Source: Parapontixanthobacter sp963736595 (GTDB taxonomy: Bacteria > Pseudomonadota > Alphaproteobacteria > Sphingomonadales > Sphingomonadaceae). Taken from it: a stretch of 64,000 nt of DNA. Both the position numbers and the translations under genes were made by a program. The DNA is taken from the NCBI GenBank assembly GCA_963736595.1, contig CAVTPG010000005.1:62001-126000 (forward strand), read 5' to 3'. The notes under the pieces were generated by a model. It saw nothing but the letters and a program-made list of their open reading frames with translations, made no database searches and had not been told where the DNA came from. Positions 61,527 to 64,000 of this stretch are shown in pieces. Position 1 is the first letter of the stretch, and the number at the start of each line of letters is the position of its first letter.

Positions 61527-62660
61527 GTGATCTGGATCGCCATCCGGATGCTGACCGGCGACAAGCAGAAATTTTACGGGTTGCTGTTCGGCATCGCCTT
61601 TTCCACACTCCTGATTACGCAACAACTGGTCATCTTCGTCAATTTGATCGAGCGCGGGGCCAGCGGCGTTTACAACGTACCAACGGCGGATGTCTGGGTC
61701 ATGGATTCGGTCAGCCGCACCACAGATGTGAATTTCGCCATGCCCTCCACCGCTTTGGATAAAGTGCGCGGTGTGGCAGGCGTGGAATGGGCCGTGCCGC
61801 ATTTGCGCGCTTCGGCTTCGGTCCGCACGAAAGAAGGCGATCTGGAAGGCGTCAGCGTCATCGGAGTGGACGATGCGACGCTGATCGGTTTGCCCAAAAA
61901 CATGATCGAGGGCTCCACGGACGTCCTCTCCAAACCCGATGCCGTCATCATCGACGATGTCGGCACGACGCGGATGTTTGGTGAGGCCAGCCCGATCGGT
62001 GAGCGGCTTGAATTGAACGATCAACGGGCGGTCATTCGCGGCATAGCGGACGCGGTCCCCAGCTTTACCAGCCAGGTGACGCTCTACACCAAATACAGTC
62101 AAGCGCTGCGCTATGTCCCCGGCACTCGCAACCGATTGAGCTTTGTGCTGGTCGGCGCAAGGGATGGGATGGCACCTGAAGAACTAACGCAGCGCATTAC
62201 CGAACAAACCGGACTGCGCGCCCGCACCCGCGACGAATTTGCGCAGGACGGGGTAGATTTCATAATCGAGAATACGGGTATTCCCTTGAACTTCGGGATC
62301 ACTGTGGCGCTGGGCTTTATCGTTGGCATCGCCATTGTCGGCCTGACGTTCAGCCTGTTTATCCGCGACAACATCAAGCAGTTCGGAGCCTTAAAGGCCA
62401 TCGGCCTCACCAATGGCAAGATCGGACAAATGGTGGCGGCACAGGCGCTAATGGTCGGCATGGTCGGCTATGGGCTGGGCGTCCTTGGCACAGTCGGTTT
62501 CATCTACGCTTTTTCAAGCAATCCGACTTTCAAGGGATTCTACATTCCGTGGCAAATCCCGGTTATCTCGTTCGTGTCGATCCTGATCATCATCATTCTG
62601 ACCGGCTGGCTGGCCTTGCGTAGCGTCATGAAAACTGAACCGGCGGCGGTGTTCCGGTGA
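61527..62660 (+). CDS. devC: ABC exporter permease (DevC/MacB-like, FtsX family)
   Basis: The 377-residue protein has one N-terminal helix (FYGLLFGIAFSTLLITQQ), a periplasmic domain of about 240 residues, and three C-terminal helices (FGITVALGFIVGIAIVGLTFS, then two more). This matches DevC of heterocyst-type exporters and MacB-like permeases. The start is GTG 61527. The stop codon overlaps the GTG of the ATPase gene (GTGA). Confidence 0.88.
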   Translation: MIWIAIRMLTGDKQKFYGLLFGIAFSTLLITQQLVIFVNLIERGASGVYNVPTADVWVMDSVSRTTDVNFAMPSTALDKVRGVAGVEWAVPHLRASASVRTKEGDLEGVSVIGVDDATLIGLPKNMIEGSTDVLSKPDAVIIDDVGTTRMFGEASPIGERLELNDQRAVIRGIADAVPSFTSQVTLYTKYSQALRYVPGTRNRLSFVLVGARDGMAPEELTQRITEQTGLRARTRDEFAQDGVDFIIENTGIPLNFGITVALGFIVGIAIVGLTFSLFIRDNIKQFGALKAIGLTNGKIGQMVAAQALMVGMVGYGLGVLGTVGFIYAFSSNPTFKGFYIPWQIPVISFVSILIIIILTGWLALRSVMKTEPAAVFR

Positions 62661-63406
62661 GCACAGACCCAAAAACCATGCAGCAAGCCACGGAAAACAA
62701 CGCCAATGGCGCGGCCATTTCCGTGCGCGACATTGCGCGTGACTTCGAGGCCGGTCAGCAGACCATTCGCGTGCTGCACGGCATCGATCTGGACGTGAAA
62801 TCAGGCGAACTGACCTATCTTGTCGGAGAGTCCGGATCGGGCAAGACTACGCTCATTTCGATCATGTGCGGCATCCTGTTTCCGACCGAGGGGCAGGTGG
62901 AGGTTTTCGGCACGGATATTTATAGCCTGCCGGACAGCGATCTGGTGCGGTTCCGCCTGCAAAATATGGGTTTTATCTTTCAGCAATACAATCTCATCCC
63001 TGCCATCGATGCGGCGCATAACGCCGCCGTGCCGCTGATCGCGCAAGGTATGGATCGACGCGAAGCGCGGGATCAGGCGGTCGAGATGCTGGATAAGCTG
63101 AACATTGCGGATCAGGCGGACAAATTGCCGAACCAGCTTTCCGGAGGTCAGCAGCAGCGGGTCGCGATCGCGCGCGCGCTGGTCCATCGCCCGCGTCTGG
63201 TGGTGTGCGACGAGCCTACGGCTGCGCTGGATGCGAAATCGGGCCGGCGCGTGATGGATCTGCTGCGCGAAGTCGCGCTGTCCGAAGACCGCTCGGTCAT
63301 GATCGTGACGCATGACAACCGCATTTTCGACCTCGCCGACCGCATCCTCGTGCTGGAAGACGGACGTATCACCCATGACGGCATCGAAATGCCAAACGAT
63401 CATTAG
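62657..63406 (+). CDS. devA: ABC exporter ATPase (DevA-like)
   Basis: The 249-residue protein has Walker A GESGSGKTTL, the Q-loop segment FQQYNLIPAIDAAHNAA, the ABC signature LSGGQQQRVAIARAL, and Walker B VVCDEPTAALD. It powers the DevC-type permease. The start is GTG 62657, overlapping the permease stop codon. Confidence 0.95.
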   Translation: MSTDPKTMQQATENNANGAAISVRDIARDFEAGQQTIRVLHGIDLDVKSGELTYLVGESGSGKTTLISIMCGILFPTEGQVEVFGTDIYSLPDSDLVRFRLQNMGFIFQQYNLIPAIDAAHNAAVPLIAQGMDRREARDQAVEMLDKLNIADQADKLPNQLSGGQQQRVAIARALVHRPRLVVCDEPTAALDAKSGRRVMDLLREVALSEDRSVMIVTHDNRIFDLADRILVLEDGRITHDGIEMPNDH

Positions 63407-63424
63407 GAAGCGACGAGAAACGCC

Positions 63425-64000
63425 ATGGCTTTATCAATGAAAAATCTTAGCTTTTCGCGGCAAATTCTGCCCGTTCTGGCGGTGCTCGGTCTAATTCTGG
63501 CGGTCATTTACATCGTCACTGGCCTACCCGATCGCGAGTTGGTGGAGCCGGATCGCGAACCGCCGCGTGCCACGGGAGTGCTGGCGGACAACCCGCGTGT
63601 GGCAGGTGCGGGAATTGTCGAACCTTCAAGCGAGATCGTTTCCGTCGGCACGGCCCTGTCCGGCCTCATCACCGATTTCCGCGTGCGACCCGGAGACTTC
63701 GTGCAACGGGGACAACCGCTCTTCACCGTCGATGACCGGGCGGCGCGCGCCAGCCTGTCGGAAGCCAATGCGCAAATCGCCGAGGCACGCGCAGCCATCG
63801 CCGAAGCGCAAACCGGACAGGCTACCGCCAATCAGCAACTCAGCCTGTTCCGCAATGTCAGCGATCCCGCTGCTGTGAGCCAGTCCGAGGTCATTCGCGC
63901 CGAAGGTGAAGCCAATGCCGCGACACAGCGCCTGTCGCTGGCACGTGCGCGATTGGCGGCGGCACAAGCGAGAGCCAATTCGGTCAATACGGAAATCGGG
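63425..64000 (+). CDS. devB: Periplasmic adaptor (HlyD/DevB-like), 3' end outside the window
   Basis: ATG 63425 opens a frame that runs past the window end (192 residues visible). One N-terminal membrane helix (ILPVLAVLGLILAVIYIV) is followed by a lipoyl-like segment (VGTALSGLITDFRVRPGDFVQRGQPLFTVDD) and then a coiled-coil hairpin rich in Ala, Glu and Gln. This is the typical start of membrane-fusion proteins that link an inner-membrane ABC transporter to an outer-membrane channel. It follows the ATPase gene by 18 bases, completing a DevBCA-like exporter whose adaptor comes last. Confidence 0.88.
   Translation, partial: MALSMKNLSFSRQILPVLAVLGLILAVIYIVTGLPDRELVEPDREPPRATGVLADNPRVAGAGIVEPSSEIVSVGTALSGLITDFRVRPGDFVQRGQPLFTVDDRAARASLSEANAQIAEARAAIAEAQTGQATANQQLSLFRNVSDPAAVSQSEVIRAEGEANAATQRLSLARARLAAAQARANSVNTEIG

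Noticed and set aside
1..64000. Search for CRISPR arrays, insertion sequences, prophage genes, rRNA genes and toxin-antitoxin pairs
   Set aside because: No regular spaced repeats, transposase-like or phage structural proteins, rRNA segments or recognisable toxin-antitoxin genes were seen.

Overview
The window looks like the chromosome of an aerobic alphaproteobacterium of the Sphingomonadales, most like the Erythrobacteraceae. The evidence is gene content read from the sequence: NDUFA12, DUF2155, UPF0262, an alpha-type L36, a large Oar-like TonB-dependent receptor, several TonB-system genes, and a bacteriophytochrome with an HWE-type kinase. No rRNA, CRISPR array, insertion sequence or prophage was seen. 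One tRNA (Trp) is present.

Layout. 0-5 kb: the 3' part of a surface-polysaccharide locus (GH3-like protein, Wzx-like flippase, Wzy-like polymerase). 5-9.5 kb: a frameshifted TonB receptor, a flavin monooxygenase and a CinA-N-like protein. 9.5-19.5 kb: the conserved order tRNA-Trp, secE, nusG, rplK, rplA on the minus strand, broken by two insertions. One is an AT-richer glycosylation cassette (GT-C transferase, GtrB, methyltransferase, GtrA) plus a Crp/Fnr regulator; the other is an alanine symporter plus a small gene. 19.5-29.5 kb: housekeeping and envelope genes (VOC protein, aat, DUF2155, NDUFA12, DUF192, recX, a fatty acyl-AMP ligase, DUF389, a telA cluster). 29.5-33 kb: heme oxygenase and bacteriophytochrome behind a sequence that matches the EcfG general-stress promoter. 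33-41 kb: manC, tonB, a MASE1 hybrid histidine kinase and the Oar-like receptor. 41-56 kb: mixed metabolism and core genes (2-oxoglutarate oxygenase, CNT nucleoside transporter, queuosine-precursor transporter, a cyclic-nucleotide-binding/thioredoxin-reductase fusion, HxlR regulator, HAD phosphatase, rpmJ, galE, M14 peptidase, cdd, GH25-like, UPF0262, dnaB, phospholipase D-like, rpoZ). 56-64 kb: a ParA-like ATPase, DUF3072 (also behind an EcfG-like promoter), DUF3667, ftsH, and a TetR regulator divergent from a DevBCA-type exporter with two tandem palindromic operators.

Three points stand out. First, light sensing and the general stress response may be linked at bphO-bphP. Second, an otherwise very conserved translation/secretion gene order has been invaded by a GtrA/GtrB/GT-C module. 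Third, five otherwise full-length genes (TonB receptor, TelA-neighbour membrane protein, bacteriophytochrome, MASE1 kinase, PLD protein) each carry exactly one single-base frameshift. That number suggests either base-calling errors in the assembly or recent decay, and should be resolved before the genes are called dead. Two glycosidase-fold proteins (GH3, GH25) lack the expected catalytic residues and one thioredoxin-reductase-like protein lacks the redox CxxC, so the window holds three likely repurposed enzyme folds.
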